64,000 nt of DNA, taken from the NCBI GenBank assembly GCA_045802605.1, contig JBJMQS010000011.1:1-64000 (forward strand), written 5' to 3'. How positions within the stretch are numbered: position 1 is the first letter of the stretch; each line of letters starts with the position of its first letter. The translations under genes were made by a program, and so were the position numbers. Below are positions 1-8,396 of the stretch, piece after piece. Below the pieces are notes generated by a model. That model did not search any database, was not told the DNA's origin, and saw nothing but the letters and a program-made list of their open reading frames with translations. The DNA is from JBJMQS01 sp045802605. GTDB taxonomy: Bacteria; Planctomycetota; Planctomycetia; Gemmatales; Gemmataceae.

Positions 1-1
1 A

Positions 2-1001
2 CCCAGGGCTGCCAACATATTGCATTCACGCCGCAAGTGCCTGTAAGTAATGGATGCGGGCGGCATTGATGGCGAGCTTGGCCCAGACCCAGGTTTCGAC
101 CCGATGACGCCGTCGCACCCACGCCGGCAAGCTGGCGCTGACGCCACCGCCAAAAGCGCAGGCATTGCCGAAGTAACGCTCAATCGAGCGCCTATGCGCG
201 AATAACGCTTGGCCAAATTCACTTTGCCATAGCGCAATGCCACGCCATCGATAGGGGCTTTGATAATGATGGCCGCTGCCGGGATTGGGCCGCCGAGGCT
301 GAGCGATCAATTGATAGTGGCACTGGCCGGCGCGGTCATACAGCTCGTTGGCATCGTAATTGGCATCGGCTAAGGCGTAGCCGCCCGAGAGTTGCGCCAA
401 CAGCCGCGCCGCCGGATGCATTTCATGGACGTTCAAGGGGGTCACTTCCCAGGCCTCCGGCATAGCCCGACCACCCCAGGCGGCATGCAGCTTATAGCCC
501 GAGCCGACATGACCCGCCGCGCGACCTCGGCCGGCGTCGGGGTCATGCGTGCAACCGCTGGTCAAAAGCGGTTTGCCATCCAGAACGATCAAAAGCGGTG
601 CTTCCCCTGCGCCGCGCAGATGCTCATTGAGCAGATTCAAAAATAAGCCAAAGGCCAATTGCTTGCGCCGCCGGCTGATGGTCGAGGGATGCGGCAATTG
701 CGGGGGACGATAGCGGGTGGTGGACCAATGGCGGGCCTGACAGGCCCAACAGATGGGCCGATCGTGCAGGGCCGCCCAGAGCAGAACCGCGGCGATGACC
801 CACGGATGACAGCGACACCGCTGAGGGCGGAATTCACAAGCGGCCTGCTGCAAGATGTGATACAGTCGAGGCCAGAGTTCGCGTTCCATGGCAGCTCCCT
901 CCTGAAGTCGGCTAACTCCAGGAGTCAGACTAGCCCGAACGCGAACTCCCTTTTGCGCCAAGATGTTAGTTTCATTAATGCAATATGTTGTGCGCCCTGG
1001 G
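2..1001 (-). mobile_element. Insertion sequence with 25-bp terminal inverted repeats
   Basis: The first 25 bases (2-26) and the reverse complement of 977-1001 match at 22 of 25 positions: both start CCCAGGGC and end AACATATTGCATT, and the three mismatches are together at positions 9-11. Between them lies a single transposase gene on the minus strand whose stop codon begins on the last base of the left repeat. This gives a compact element of about 1.0 kb. No target duplication can be judged because the left flank is outside the window. Size and protein fit the IS4/IS5/IS982 group of DDE elements; the exact family is not certain. Confidence 0.88.
26..889 (-). CDS. DDE transposase of the insertion sequence
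   Basis: This 287-aa protein is a cut-and-paste DDE transposase. The visible acidic motifs are LIVLDGKPL (first Asp), ALADANYDA (second Asp) and RRSIERYFG (Glu), with the SGYKLH motif common in IS4/IS5-like enzymes between the first two. The N-terminal part is Arg/Trp-rich and probably binds the inverted repeats. The frame stays open upstream to 1135, but I chose the ATG at 887-889 because an AGGAGGG ribosome-binding site lies 6-12 bases before it and the longer version would run across the right terminal repeat. The gene has no lesion, so the element may still be active. Confidence 0.85.
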   Translation of the reverse strand: MERELWPRLYHILQQAACEFRPQRCRCHPWVIAAVLLWAALHDRPICWACQARHWSTTRYRPPQLPHPSTISRRRKQLAFGLFLNLLNEHLRGAGEAPLLIVLDGKPLLTSGCTHDPDAGRGRAAGHVGSGYKLHAAWGGRAMPEAWEVTPLNVHEMHPAARLLAQLSGGYALADANYDANELYDRAGQCHYQLIAQPRRPNPGSGHHYQSPYRWRGIALWQSEFGQALFAHRRSIERYFGNACAFGGGVSASLPAWVRRRHRVETWVWAKLAINAARIHYLQALAA

Positions 1002-1052
1002 CTAAGATATCGCGGTCCTTTGGACCGCCAACGGTTGCCACCCCGTCCCCAA

Positions 1053-1286
1053 TCACTTCCTCGATTTGCCCACTTTTTTCTTCCCCGGTTGGGTGCGGCC
1101 TTTGTCGCCGCGGCGTTGCATGCCTTTTTCGCCACCGCCGCGGCCCGTACCCGAGGCCACGAAGTTCCCGCGGTTCTTGATCCCGCTGGTCAGCGGCCGG
1201 GTCGCTTCGTTGTTCGCCCGTCCCGCCGATGCTTCATCGCCGCCCGGCTTCTGATCGGGGTCCGGAGTGTACTTCTTCTTCACCAT
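1053..1286 (-). CDS. Small basic hypothetical protein (77 aa)
   Basis: A 77-aa, Lys/Arg/Gly-rich protein starting MVKKKYTPDP and ending in a strongly basic tail (GKKKVGKSRK). The start at 1284-1286 is supported by a GAGGAG site about 7 bases upstream; the longer upstream frame lacks such support. The low-complexity, positively charged sequence suggests an intrinsically disordered protein that might bind nucleic acid, and its Gly/Arg-rich middle faintly recalls KGG-type stress proteins, but I do not recognise a defined family. It stands alone between the insertion sequence and the divergently transcribed aldehyde dehydrogenase gene. Confidence 0.6.
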   Translation of the reverse strand: MVKKKYTPDPDQKPGGDEASAGRANNEATRPLTSGIKNRGNFVASGTGRGGGEKGMQRRGDKGRTQPGKKKVGKSRK

Positions 1287-1436
1287 GTCATGACTCCTCG
1301 ATTTGCGACATGGCAACAACCCACCGCAAACGAAATGCCGCACCCCGCTCACCATTCGCGCCCACGCCGCGAATGTGCCAGTCGCTGGCCCGTCCCTAAG
1401 CTGTAGGTAAGCCCTCGCGCATTCCTGGAGCCTCCC

Positions 1437-2960
1437 ATGCCACCCGCACCCCACGCTGCCCTGCACATTGGTCGCCGATCGTTTTCGGGCGAAGGCGAAG
1501 CGATCACCGTCCGCTCACCCATCGACGGCGCGGCTCTCGCCGAGTTTCCCTCCGCCACCACCGGCGACCTTCGCCGTGCACTCACCGCCGCCAACGAAGC
1601 GTTCCTCTCCTGGCGCACCGTGCCCGGCCCCGTGCGCGGCGAGTTCGTTCGCCGGATTGGCGAACGGCTGCGGGCCCGCAAGCAGGAGCTCGCCGCCGTC
1701 GTCTGCGGCGAGGCGGGCAAGATCATGGCCGAGGCTGCCGGCGAAGTGCAGGAGATGATCGACATCTGCGACTTCGCCGTCGGCCTGAGCCGGCAGCTCT
1801 ACGGCCTGACCATCGCCAGCGAGCGGCCCGGCCACCGGCTCATGGAGCAGTGGCACCCGCTCGGCCCCATCGGCGTCATCTCCGCATTCAACTTCCCCGT
1901 CGCCGTCTGGGCCTGGAACGCGATGATCGGCCTCGTCTGCGGCGACCCCATCGTCTGGAAGCCCTCGCCCAAGTCGCCGCTTTCGGCCCTCGCATCGCAC
2001 GCCGTCGTCAAGGAAGTGCTCGACGAAATGACGGATATCCCCGACGGCGTCGCGTGCCTGGTCATCGGTGGCACCGACGTCGGTGTGGCGATGGCCGACG
2101 CGCCGGAACTGCCCCTGCTCTCCGCCACCGGATCGTGCGCGATGGGCCGGGCGGTCGCACAGCGAGTCGCGGCACGGCTGGGCCGATCGCTGTTGGAACT
2201 CGGCGGCAACAACGCCATGATCGTTGCCCCCAGTGCCGACCTCGAGATGGCGATTCGATCGATCACCTTCGCCGCCGCCGGCACCTGCGGCCAACGCTGT
2301 ACGACGCTGCGGCGCTTGATCGTGCACGAGTCGATCGCCAGTGACCTCACCAAACGATTGAAAGCTGTGTTCGCCAAACTGCCGATCGGCGACCCGCGCG
2401 AATCGAACGTCCTGGTCGGCCCGCTGATCGACGGCGGTGCATTCGAGCGGATGCAGACCGCGCTCGCCGCGGCCAAGAAAGCCGGCGGCGTCATCACGGG
2501 CGGGGAGCGCGTCACGTCCGGCGTGCCAGCTAACGGCTACTACGTCCGCCCCGCCATCGTCGAGATCGACTCGACGGCGGAGGTAGTCCGCGAAGAAACG
2601 TTCGCACCAATTCTCTATGTGATGAAGTACCGCGACTTCGCTGACGCGATCCGCCTGCAGAACAACGTGCCGCACGGCCTGGCTTCGTCGGTATTGACCA
2701 ACGACGTCCGCGAAGCGGAGCTATTCGTCAGCCCCGCCGGCTCCGACTGCGGCATCGCCAACATCAACATCGGCACCTCCGGCGCAGAAATCGGCGGCGC
2801 ATTCGGCGGCGAAAAAGACACCGGCGGCGGCCGCGAGTCCGGCACCGACTCCTGGAAAGCCTACATGCGCCGCGCCACCAACACCATCAACTACTCGCGC
2901 GATTTGCCGCTTGCGCAGGGTATAAAGTTTGACGTGGCGACGGAGGCGGGCGCGCATTGA
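1437..2960 (+). CDS. Aldehyde dehydrogenase, ALDH7 family (aminoadipate-semialdehyde type)
   Basis: A 507-aa NAD(P)-dependent aldehyde dehydrogenase of usual family length. It shows the Rossmann/catalytic motifs AFNFPVAVW (Asn152), LLELGGNN (general base Glu254), GTCGQRCTT (nucleophile Cys288) and the ALDH7-typical C-terminus GGEKDTGGGRESG followed by WKAYMRR. ALDH7 enzymes oxidise alpha-aminoadipic semialdehyde (in equilibrium with piperideine-6-carboxylate) in lysine breakdown, and also act on lipid or betaine aldehydes; the substrate here is inferred from family only. A GGAG site lies six bases before the ATG. No other lysine-catabolic gene is nearby, so it is probably a single-gene unit. 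Confidence 0.9.
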   Translation: MPPAPHAALHIGRRSFSGEGEAITVRSPIDGAALAEFPSATTGDLRRALTAANEAFLSWRTVPGPVRGEFVRRIGERLRARKQELAAVVCGEAGKIMAEAAGEVQEMIDICDFAVGLSRQLYGLTIASERPGHRLMEQWHPLGPIGVISAFNFPVAVWAWNAMIGLVCGDPIVWKPSPKSPLSALASHAVVKEVLDEMTDIPDGVACLVIGGTDVGVAMADAPELPLLSATGSCAMGRAVAQRVAARLGRSLLELGGNNAMIVAPSADLEMAIRSITFAAAGTCGQRCTTLRRLIVHESIASDLTKRLKAVFAKLPIGDPRESNVLVGPLIDGGAFERMQTALAAAKKAGGVITGGERVTSGVPANGYYVRPAIVEIDSTAEVVREETFAPILYVMKYRDFADAIRLQNNVPHGLASSVLTNDVREAELFVSPAGSDCGIANINIGTSGAEIGGAFGGEKDTGGGRESGTDSWKAYMRRATNTINYSRDLPLAQGIKFDVATEAGAH

Positions 2961-3005
2961 CCATTTCGTCCGGTCCTCTGTCCCCTGGGGAGTTGTCCTT
3001 CCGGT

Positions 3006-3042
3006 CCCCTCTCCCCTTGCGGGAGAGGGTTAGGGTGAGGGG
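3006..3042 (+). repeat. C/G-rich 'CCCTCTCCC...GGGAGAGGG' dispersed repeat
   Basis: A 37-bp imperfect palindrome of the type CCCCTCTCCC-(TTGC)-GGGAGAGGG followed by TTAGGGTGAGGGG. Repeats of this form are found scattered in many GC-rich bacterial genomes and are often seen directly before DUF559 genes, as here. The last bases (GGTGAGGGG) also serve as the purine-rich site before the downstream start codon. Confidence 0.75.
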
Positions 3043-3047
3043 TATTT

Positions 3048-3704
3048 ATGACGCCCGATGAGGCCCGCGTCCGTTCGCGCACGCTACGCCGTAATCTCAC
3101 CGACGCTGAACGACATGTCTGGACGAAACTCCGAGATCGTCGCTTTGAAGTCTGCAAGTTTCGACGCCAAGTGCCACTTGGCCCATACATCGTCGATTTT
3201 GTCACCTATGAATTCCGCATTGTGCTCGAATTCGACGGCGGTCAACATGCCGAACAAAAAGAATATGACGACATTCGGACGCGGTGGTTGACTGAGCAAG
3301 GCTTTCGCGTCATGCGTTTCTGGAATCATGATGTATTCGAGAACTGGGACACGATCGAGGAAATGCTCTGGCGAGCCATCGAGGCCGCGAGACCCGGCCA
3401 AGACATTACCGCGCAGCGAAAGTTCATCATGCTGTTCTTTAAGGGCACCCAAGCCGACGCGACGGCTCTCTCCGAAAATCTCAAGCGGGAACTCTCAGCC
3501 GAGATCACGCGTGCCGGAGGTTCGCCGCACATCTCCGCGCTGCCAAACGAAGCCCCGGGAGGCTACGGCTTCCGCCTGGAGTACGAATTGGGAGCGGTTC
3601 GCGGCGACGTGCGCGTCGCTATTCGCGAGAACACAGGGAACCCGCGCGTAGGTTCCCCATTCGGGATGGGAATTAACCTGATGCAGTCGGCCCAGGGCAA
3701 CTAG
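3048..3704 (+). CDS. DUF559-domain protein (restriction-endonuclease-like fold) with unusual C-terminal extension
   Basis: Residues 1-115 form a DUF559 domain: RTLRRNLTDAERHVW, then KFRRQVPLGPYIVDF, IVLEFDGGQH and RVMRFWNHDVFEN, matching the Vsr/PD-(D/E)XK-like nuclease fold (Asp in IVDF, Glu in LEFDG, Gln/His after it). DUF559 proteins are normally about 120 aa; this one has a further ~95 residues (about 120-218) with no family that I recognise. The function is not established for this family; nicking or repair roles are inferred from the fold. The gene starts only six bases after the dispersed palindrome and is convergent with the HNH gene that follows. Confidence 0.75.
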   Translation: MTPDEARVRSRTLRRNLTDAERHVWTKLRDRRFEVCKFRRQVPLGPYIVDFVTYEFRIVLEFDGGQHAEQKEYDDIRTRWLTEQGFRVMRFWNHDVFENWDTIEEMLWRAIEAARPGQDITAQRKFIMLFFKGTQADATALSENLKRELSAEITRAGGSPHISALPNEAPGGYGFRLEYELGAVRGDVRVAIRENTGNPRVGSPFGMGINLMQSAQGN

Positions 3705-3793
3705 CGTCTGTTCGGTCGCGCATTCGGCGGCGAACAAGACAACTTTGAAAGCGCACAATGTGATGGATGAAAGTCAGAATGAGGGCTTTTCGT

Positions 3794-4482
3794 TCACTCG
3801 CTAGCTTCAGACAGTTCTGGTTCCGAACTAAGGAATGCAAACAATGATTCCAAAGCTGCATTAATGCTTTGTTTTGCATCCGAGACGGAATTAACTGCTG
3901 CCTGCATCGGTGCCGCGTACAAAGTGGTATCACGCCCGTTTCGAAATGAATTTGAGATCAAAGTGTTAGCTCGCCGAATATCATTGTAAGCGCGGTTAAT
4001 GTGAGATTTTAGCTCGTCTTCTAATACGGCAATGGCACCGTCATGGATCGCACGTCGGAATTGTTCGTCGAGAAATAAGCAGCCTAATTGATCACCGTTT
4101 TTGGTTTTCTCAGCCACTGACTCGTTGAACTCAAGCTCATCAATTAAGGCTTGTATTGCCCCAACGCTAACATCCCTCGAAACGTCGAAAAAAATCTTGG
4201 CTTGTTTCTGGCAAATCTCCAACCATTGATTTTTGTGACCCTTCAGTTCAGCCGGCCTGAATTTTCTGCTCGCGGGTGCTTGTCGTTGTAGGCGTGAACT
4301 TCAGCATGACACTCAAAGCAAAGTGCGATGGCATTCTCGATCGTGTTATCGCCGCCTTGCTCCTTTGGCAGCATATGATCGAGTTCCATTTTCGAGCCGC
4401 AAAATCGATGACATATACAGCATCGACGATGGCACTGAATCAAAAGCTTGTCGGCGTCTTTCTGGAGAAACGTATTTGCCAT
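3794..4482 (-). pseudogene. HNH endonuclease gene split by a frameshift
   Basis: The first 79 residues (4243-4482) hold a complete HNH core: CHRRCCICHRFCG, MELDHMLPKEQGG and ALCFECHAEVHAY. After HPRAEN the frame ends at GRLN-stop, but the next frame continues with RPAELKGHKNQWLEICQKQ, which is the usual HNH-protein continuation, and runs for another ~140 residues to 3794. Adding one A to the four-A run (TTTT on the plus strand, 4262-4265) restores one open frame of about 230 aa. This is either a true one-base deletion or a homopolymer error. The C-terminal half is alpha-helical with no recognised domain. Confidence 0.75.
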
Positions 4483-4592
4483 GGTTTATTCCGAGAGGGA
4501 TCAATACTTAGAGACGCGCTTTGCCCTGCATCGCGTTGATACGCCCGCTGACCGCTTCCTTCTGCGAATCGCCAGTATTTCCCATTTCCTCT

Positions 4593-5159
4593 TTACCGCA
4601 TCTGCACCGGAAACACCTGCGTGAGGCTGGCGGTATCGACGGCCGTGACGACGCTGGGGTTTTGGCCGCTGCCGACGAGTTTTTGTTGGCGGACGCCACC
4701 GGTGTTGGCCCCGGTCGTCTTGCCGGTCTCGGTCCAAGGCTGGGCAAACATCAAACAGCTACTGCCGACGCGGCGATACTCCACATAGGCCGAGCTGGTC
4801 GTGTTGAGATGGCTCAGGTCGTAGCCGCTGATGGGGCCTTTGAATCCGAGATCGCTGGCGAACGCTTTCAATTCCGCTTTCCAATTATCCTGAGCCGGCG
4901 CGGAATAGCCCCGACGGTTCTCCGAGACAAACGAACATCCGTGGAGGTGCAGCCCTTTGATATTCGGACTGAAGGCTCGGACATAGTCGCCGAAAATCCG
5001 GGCCCGTTCCGCAAACTTATCGGGGCCGCTGCCGCCGGCGTTGTGAAATCCAAACAGCCCAACGCCGGTGAGATAGCAAATGGCGTGGCAACCGCTAATG
5101 CTCGGATAGCCGAGCCGCTCGTTATCGAAACCCGCTTCGTGCTCGAGGAGAAATTTCAT
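4593..5159 (-). CDS. Hypothetical protein (188 aa)
   Basis: A 188-aa protein without signal peptide or membrane segment. It starts MKFLLEHEAGFDNERLGYPS, with a GGAG site about 9 bases upstream of the ATG, and contains a Gly/Cys/His-rich stretch (SISGCHAICYLTGVG, then FGFHNAGGSG) that could form a compact catalytic loop, followed by a cysteine/histidine pair (LHLHGCSF). I do not recognise the family. It sits between the broken HNH gene and the hairpin-repeat/transposase block, so an origin with mobile DNA is possible but not shown. Confidence 0.5.
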   Translation of the reverse strand: MKFLLEHEAGFDNERLGYPSISGCHAICYLTGVGLFGFHNAGGSGPDKFAERARIFGDYVRAFSPNIKGLHLHGCSFVSENRRGYSAPAQDNWKAELKAFASDLGFKGPISGYDLSHLNTTSSAYVEYRRVGSSCLMFAQPWTETGKTTGANTGGVRQQKLVGSGQNPSVVTAVDTASLTQVFPVQMR

Positions 5160-5268
5160 GGGGATGCTCCGGGTGTTGGGGGCGTGGATGTTTTATGGGC
5201 GGCGATGGTACGCGGCTTCGCGCGAACGTTCGAGCCATGGCACGTCGAGGGAGCGGTCGAAGCGGTGC

Positions 5269-5391
5269 GACCCCTCCGGGGTCTAAGAGAGCGCGTTCCG
5301 CTCCATTCCGGTGGTGTCGCTGCGCTTTACGACCTAACGGTCGTTGCGCTACGCTCAACCACCGGCTAATATCTGTCATCCCTCCGGGATG
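5269..5391 (+). repeat. Composite hairpin element, copy A (direct orientation)
   Basis: The element has four conserved parts in order: a small palindrome GACCCCTCCGGGGTC (5269-5283), an outer stem arm CCGGTGGT (5308-5315), the matching arm ACCACCGG (ending 5365), and a second palindrome CATCCCTCCGGGATG (5377-5391). Inside the outer stem is an inner hairpin ACGACC-TAAC-GGTCGT (5329-5344). Copy A faces copy B, which lies inverted at 5701-5823. Confidence 0.85.
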
Positions 5392-5498
5392 AAAACCAAA
5401 ATGCGCGAGGGCAACACGGCAACCGGTGCCCAACATCCGTCATGTCGCCGGGATGAAGACCAAATGCGGGGCGGTGGTTGCAAAACCCGTGCTCGGCG

Positions 5499-5593
5499 CG
5501 GGTCTCCTGACCCCGCCATCCGGCCGACCGAAGGTCTCCATTTCCTGCGCTAGTAGACCTTCGGTCCGCGGAGTGGTCGAGCCATGAGACCCG
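5499..5593. repeat. Nested palindrome between hairpin copies A and B
   Basis: An outer stem CGGGTCTC (5499-5506) pairs with GAGACCCG (5586-5593), and inside it a perfect 12-bp stem GACCGAAGGTCT (5526-5537) pairs with AGACCTTCGGTC (5555-5566) across a 17-nt loop. It fills the gap between two oppositely oriented hairpin elements and holds no plausible gene. It could be a small structured RNA or the remains of another repeat. Confidence 0.6.
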
Positions 5594-5700
5594 ACCACAT
5601 CAATGAGTGGTTGTGGGGTCAACCGCTGGGAAATGTGAGTCTTCGAAATGAAGATCAAATGGAATCCCGTTTAAGAGCAAATTGAAAGGCGCTTTGTTTT

Positions 5701-5823
5701 GACCCCGGAGGGGTCACATATATTAGCCGGTGGTTGAGCTCGCCAAGACCGCCGTGAGGTGGTTGCCGGCGAGCGACACCACCGGTTACGACGTCCCCAC
5801 CCGCCACCGACCCCGGAGCGGTC
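5701..5823 (-). repeat. Composite hairpin element, copy B (inverted)
   Basis: Read on the minus strand this has the same layout as copy A: small palindromes GACCCCGGAGGGGTC (5701-5715) and GACCCCGGAGCGGTC (5809-5823), and an outer stem CCGGTGGT (5728-5735) with ACCACCGG (5777-5784). The inner hairpin has a different sequence, ACCGCC-GTGA-GGTGGT, but keeps the fold, with one G-T pair. The element ends 23 bases before the transposase start codon. Confidence 0.85.
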
Positions 5824-5846
5824 GCACACCGTCGCGAGGTTCGCTC

Positions 5847-6292
5847 ATGGGTTCGACCTATCTGAGCCTTCATTATCATTTGGTATTTGCCACGAAAAAT
5901 CGCGAGCCACTCCTCGATGCGACGTGGCGACCTCACCTTTTCAAATATCTCGGCGGCACCGTGACCGGGCTCGCCGGTGCGCCCCAGGTAATCGGCGGAG
6001 TGCGGACCATGTGCATTTGCTCGTCGGGTTGAAGGCGACCCATTGTTTCGCCGATTTCCTGCGCGAATTGAAAAAGGCATCCTCGATTTGGGTGCATCAC
6101 GAAATTGGTTTGCCGTCATTTGCGTGGCAAGAAGGTTATGCCGCATTCACCGTGAGTCCGAACTCAAGACCTGCCGTGCGGTCATATATTGCGAATCAGG
6201 AAGCGCATCATCGTGTGAAGACATCGCGCGAGGAATTGTTGGAAATGTTGGAACGGGCCGGCATCGAATACGATCCGGCGTATTTCGAATGA
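5847..6292 (+). pseudogene. IS200/IS605-like HUH (Y1) transposase, frameshifted
   Basis: The ~148-aa product is a single-strand (HUH) transposase of the Y1/TnpA type. The first frame gives MGSTYLSLHYHLVFATKNR and continues to about 6002; the second frame carries the HUH motif ADHVHLLVGL and, near the end, the putative catalytic-Tyr region RSYIANQEAHH. The two join if one G is added to GTGCGG near 6001-6005 (V-A-D-H-V-H). A GCGAGG site lies seven bases before the ATG at 5847. The gene is bounded by hairpin copy B on the left and copy C on the right, as expected for a transposase that recognises hairpin ends, or for a REP-associated (RAYT) arrangement. Confidence 0.8.
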
Positions 6293-6300
6293 CCGGGTGC

Positions 6301-6422
6301 GACCCCTCAGGGGTCGGACGAAAATGGCCGACCGATCCCGGTGGTGTCGCTCGGCCGCAACCGCCCCCGGCGGTCTCGTCCGATCTCAACCACCGGCTAA
6401 CATATGCGACCCCTCCGGGGTC
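6301..6422 (+). repeat. Composite hairpin element, copy C (direct)
   Basis: This copy starts eight bases after the transposase stop codon. Its parts are the palindromes GACCCCTCAGGGGTC (6301-6315) and GACCCCTCCGGGGTC (6408-6422) and the outer stem CCGGTGGT (6338-6345)/ACCACCGG (6389-6396). The inner hairpin is ACCGCC-CCC-GGCGGT. It forms an inverted pair with copy D. Confidence 0.85.
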
Positions 6423-6506
6423 AAAACGAAGATTAAGATTTGCCGACCCTCCGGGTCGAAACCGGATACGTTCGGGTGCGATGGCTCCCGAGAGGAATTT
6501 GGTTTT

Positions 6507-6628
6507 CATCCCGGAGGGATGACAGATATTAGCCGGTGGTTGAGCGTAGCGCAACGACCGTTAGGTCGTAAAGCGCAGCGACACCACCGGAATGGAGCGG
6601 CACACGCCCTATCGACCCCGGAGGGGTC
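6507..6628 (-). repeat. Composite hairpin element, copy D (inverted)
   Basis: This is almost an exact reverse complement of copy A: palindromes CATCCCGGAGGGATG (6507-6521) and GACCCCGGAGGGGTC (6614-6628), outer stem CCGGTGGT (6533-6540)/ACCACCGG (6583-6590) and the same inner hairpin as in A. A/D and B/F share inner loops, so at least two sub-families are present in the window. Confidence 0.85.
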
Positions 6629-6718
6629 GCACATCTTGTGCTCAAGAGAGCCGCGCCGAACGAGGAACCGAAGGCAGAGAGGCACCGAGTCCGCGTGACT
6701 TCAAACCACCCTCCCCTA

Positions 6719-6739
6719 CCCCTCCCTGGAAGGGAGGGG
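6719..6739. terminator. Strong GC hairpin downstream of the TolC pseudogene
   Basis: A perfect 9-bp stem CCCCTCCCT with AGGGAGGGG and a 3-nt loop lies 17 bases after the 3' end of the TolC-like gene (minus strand). There is no clear U-tract, so it may be a REP-like hairpin that stabilises transcript ends rather than a classical terminator. Confidence 0.45.
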
Positions 6740-6756
6740 ATAAGAAATTCGGAAGA

Positions 6757-8112
6757 CTATTGCTGCCCGATCGCGGCGCACAACTTGGCGTGCGCGACAC
6801 GATAATTGAGCTCGGCCATCATCTGATCCAATTGCGCCTTCGCGGTCGCGCCTTTGGCGGTCATCATCGCGCGGGGGTCGTGCGCCCCCTTCTCGGCTTC
6901 TTGATAGGCGGCGACCGATTCATTCGCGATGTGCAACTGGTCGTGGGTTTGCTTGAATGCCGCGTAGGCCTTGCGAGCTTCCAACTGCACGGACTCGGCC
7001 ACGACATCGACATTGTGTTGTGCCATCGCTCGCTGGGTCTCGCGCTGGTGCTTGATCATCCGGCGTTTGCCCCAGTCAACGAACAGGTAGGAGCCGGTGA
7101 CGCCCACGGCCGTGAAGTTTGGCTGAATGTAGTCGGCCGCATCTTGGCCGACGTATGCGCCGACGACGTTCACATCCGGAAGCCATTCCATGCGCACGGC
7201 TTTGAAGCCGGCGTTCGCTTTGTTGATGTTCTGTTCCGCTTCGCGAATTTGCGGATTGTTGGCGAGGGCGTGAAGCGCTGCGTCGTCACAACAGGCGACG
7301 GGCGGTAGGGGCAAAACGGGTTCCGTCAATTCCAGGCAGGTGCCGGCCGGAAGACCGAGCAATTGGTTCAACAGATCGGTGAGCTCGGCCATTTGTTTTT
7401 CGGCATCGATGGTTCCCTTGCGAACTTCCAGATAGGCAATCCGCAGTTCGGCGGACGGCTGCGCTTGAAGGATCGGCTCCAGCATGCTGGCTTGCAGCGT
7501 CAGTGCCGCGTGAATACGGCGGACGGCGACGAGCCCCTAAAAGGCCTGCGACACACCCGAGACTAGATCACGAGTGCCCTTTTCCAATTGGGCGCTGGCG
7601 ATGCACGCCTCCGCGCGGGCCAGGTCGACGAGCACGCTCACGCCGATCAATTTGGTGATCGGCTGCGCGATCATCAACGCGCCCACGGTCACATCTTGGT
7701 TGACCACATTGGCAGTCACCGCGCGGCCCGGGATGGTGACAGTCGGCACCTGGATAAATCCGCCGGGGCCGATCTGGGCGCCGCCAAGCGCACGATCGCG
7801 CGTGGCGACTACAGTCCCGAGGTCGTTATTGAAATGGAGGTAGGTCGCGCTGCCTAACAACTTCGGGAGATAGTCGGTCTTGGCCGCGCTGATGGCGATC
7901 TGCTTTTCCTGAACGTTAAGACGACCCAATTCCAGTTGCTTGTTGTTGGCCAGCGCCAGGTCCTTCGCCTGCTCAAGTGACAGCGTCATCGCGTGCGGCG
8001 GGCTCGATGGCGGGTGAGGTGTCGGCAGTACTTGCTGCGCATAACCCGGCTGAAGATACGACATCACGAGAACCGCCAGGATCACGGCGAGCGCACAGAC
8101 GGGGTTCTTCAT
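6757..8112 (-). pseudogene. TolC-type outer-membrane efflux protein gene with in-frame TAG
   Basis: Two ORFs in the same frame (7537-8112 and 6757-7485) together encode a ~450-aa outer-membrane efflux protein. The first has a signal peptide (MKNPVCALAVILAVLVMSYL) and the TolC repeat LSLEQAKDLALANNKQLEL; the second has the second repeat (ALANNPQIREAEQNI, later ADYIQPNFTAVGV). They are separated only by a TAG at 7537-7539 in SQAF-stop-GLVAV, where family members usually have an aromatic residue such as Tyr, so one base change explains it. The gene stands apart from the RND adaptor/pump pair at 24.7-29.3 kb, which has no TolC partner next to it. Confidence 0.8.
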
Positions 8113-8396
8113 GATCGAGGCTCCGGGCGGGACGAATTCGTAGATGCGAACGGCGGACGTATGGTCGGATCGGTCAATACGATCGGCAAAATCGGCTCAT
8201 TATTGGCAACGTGGCAGAATGAGGTTGATAAACTGTGCCGGCAAACCTCACCGCTTCGACTATTCCAACTGGGCAATTCGGGGATTTGTCTTCTCGGTTT
8301 CACTCAACTTTTTGATCGGCACTTTCGGCACATTCATTCAGGTTTGCCCAGCTTCACAACCGATAAATGACGAGGTGGTGTGTTGGAGACTCATAT

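Noticed and set aside
1515..2675. 386-codon frame opposite the aldehyde dehydrogenase
   Set aside because: Rich in His, Asp, Gly and Arg as expected for the mirror of a GC-rich gene; the plus-strand gene has all catalytic motifs.
6345..6640. Short ORFs containing phrases such as NHRLTYATPPG
   Set aside because: They are translations of the hairpin elements in different frames and recur wherever the element occurs.
7537..7539. TAG in the TolC gene as pyrrolysine codon
   Set aside because: Pyrrolysine is rare and limited to a few enzyme families; one base change from a Tyr codon explains the stop.
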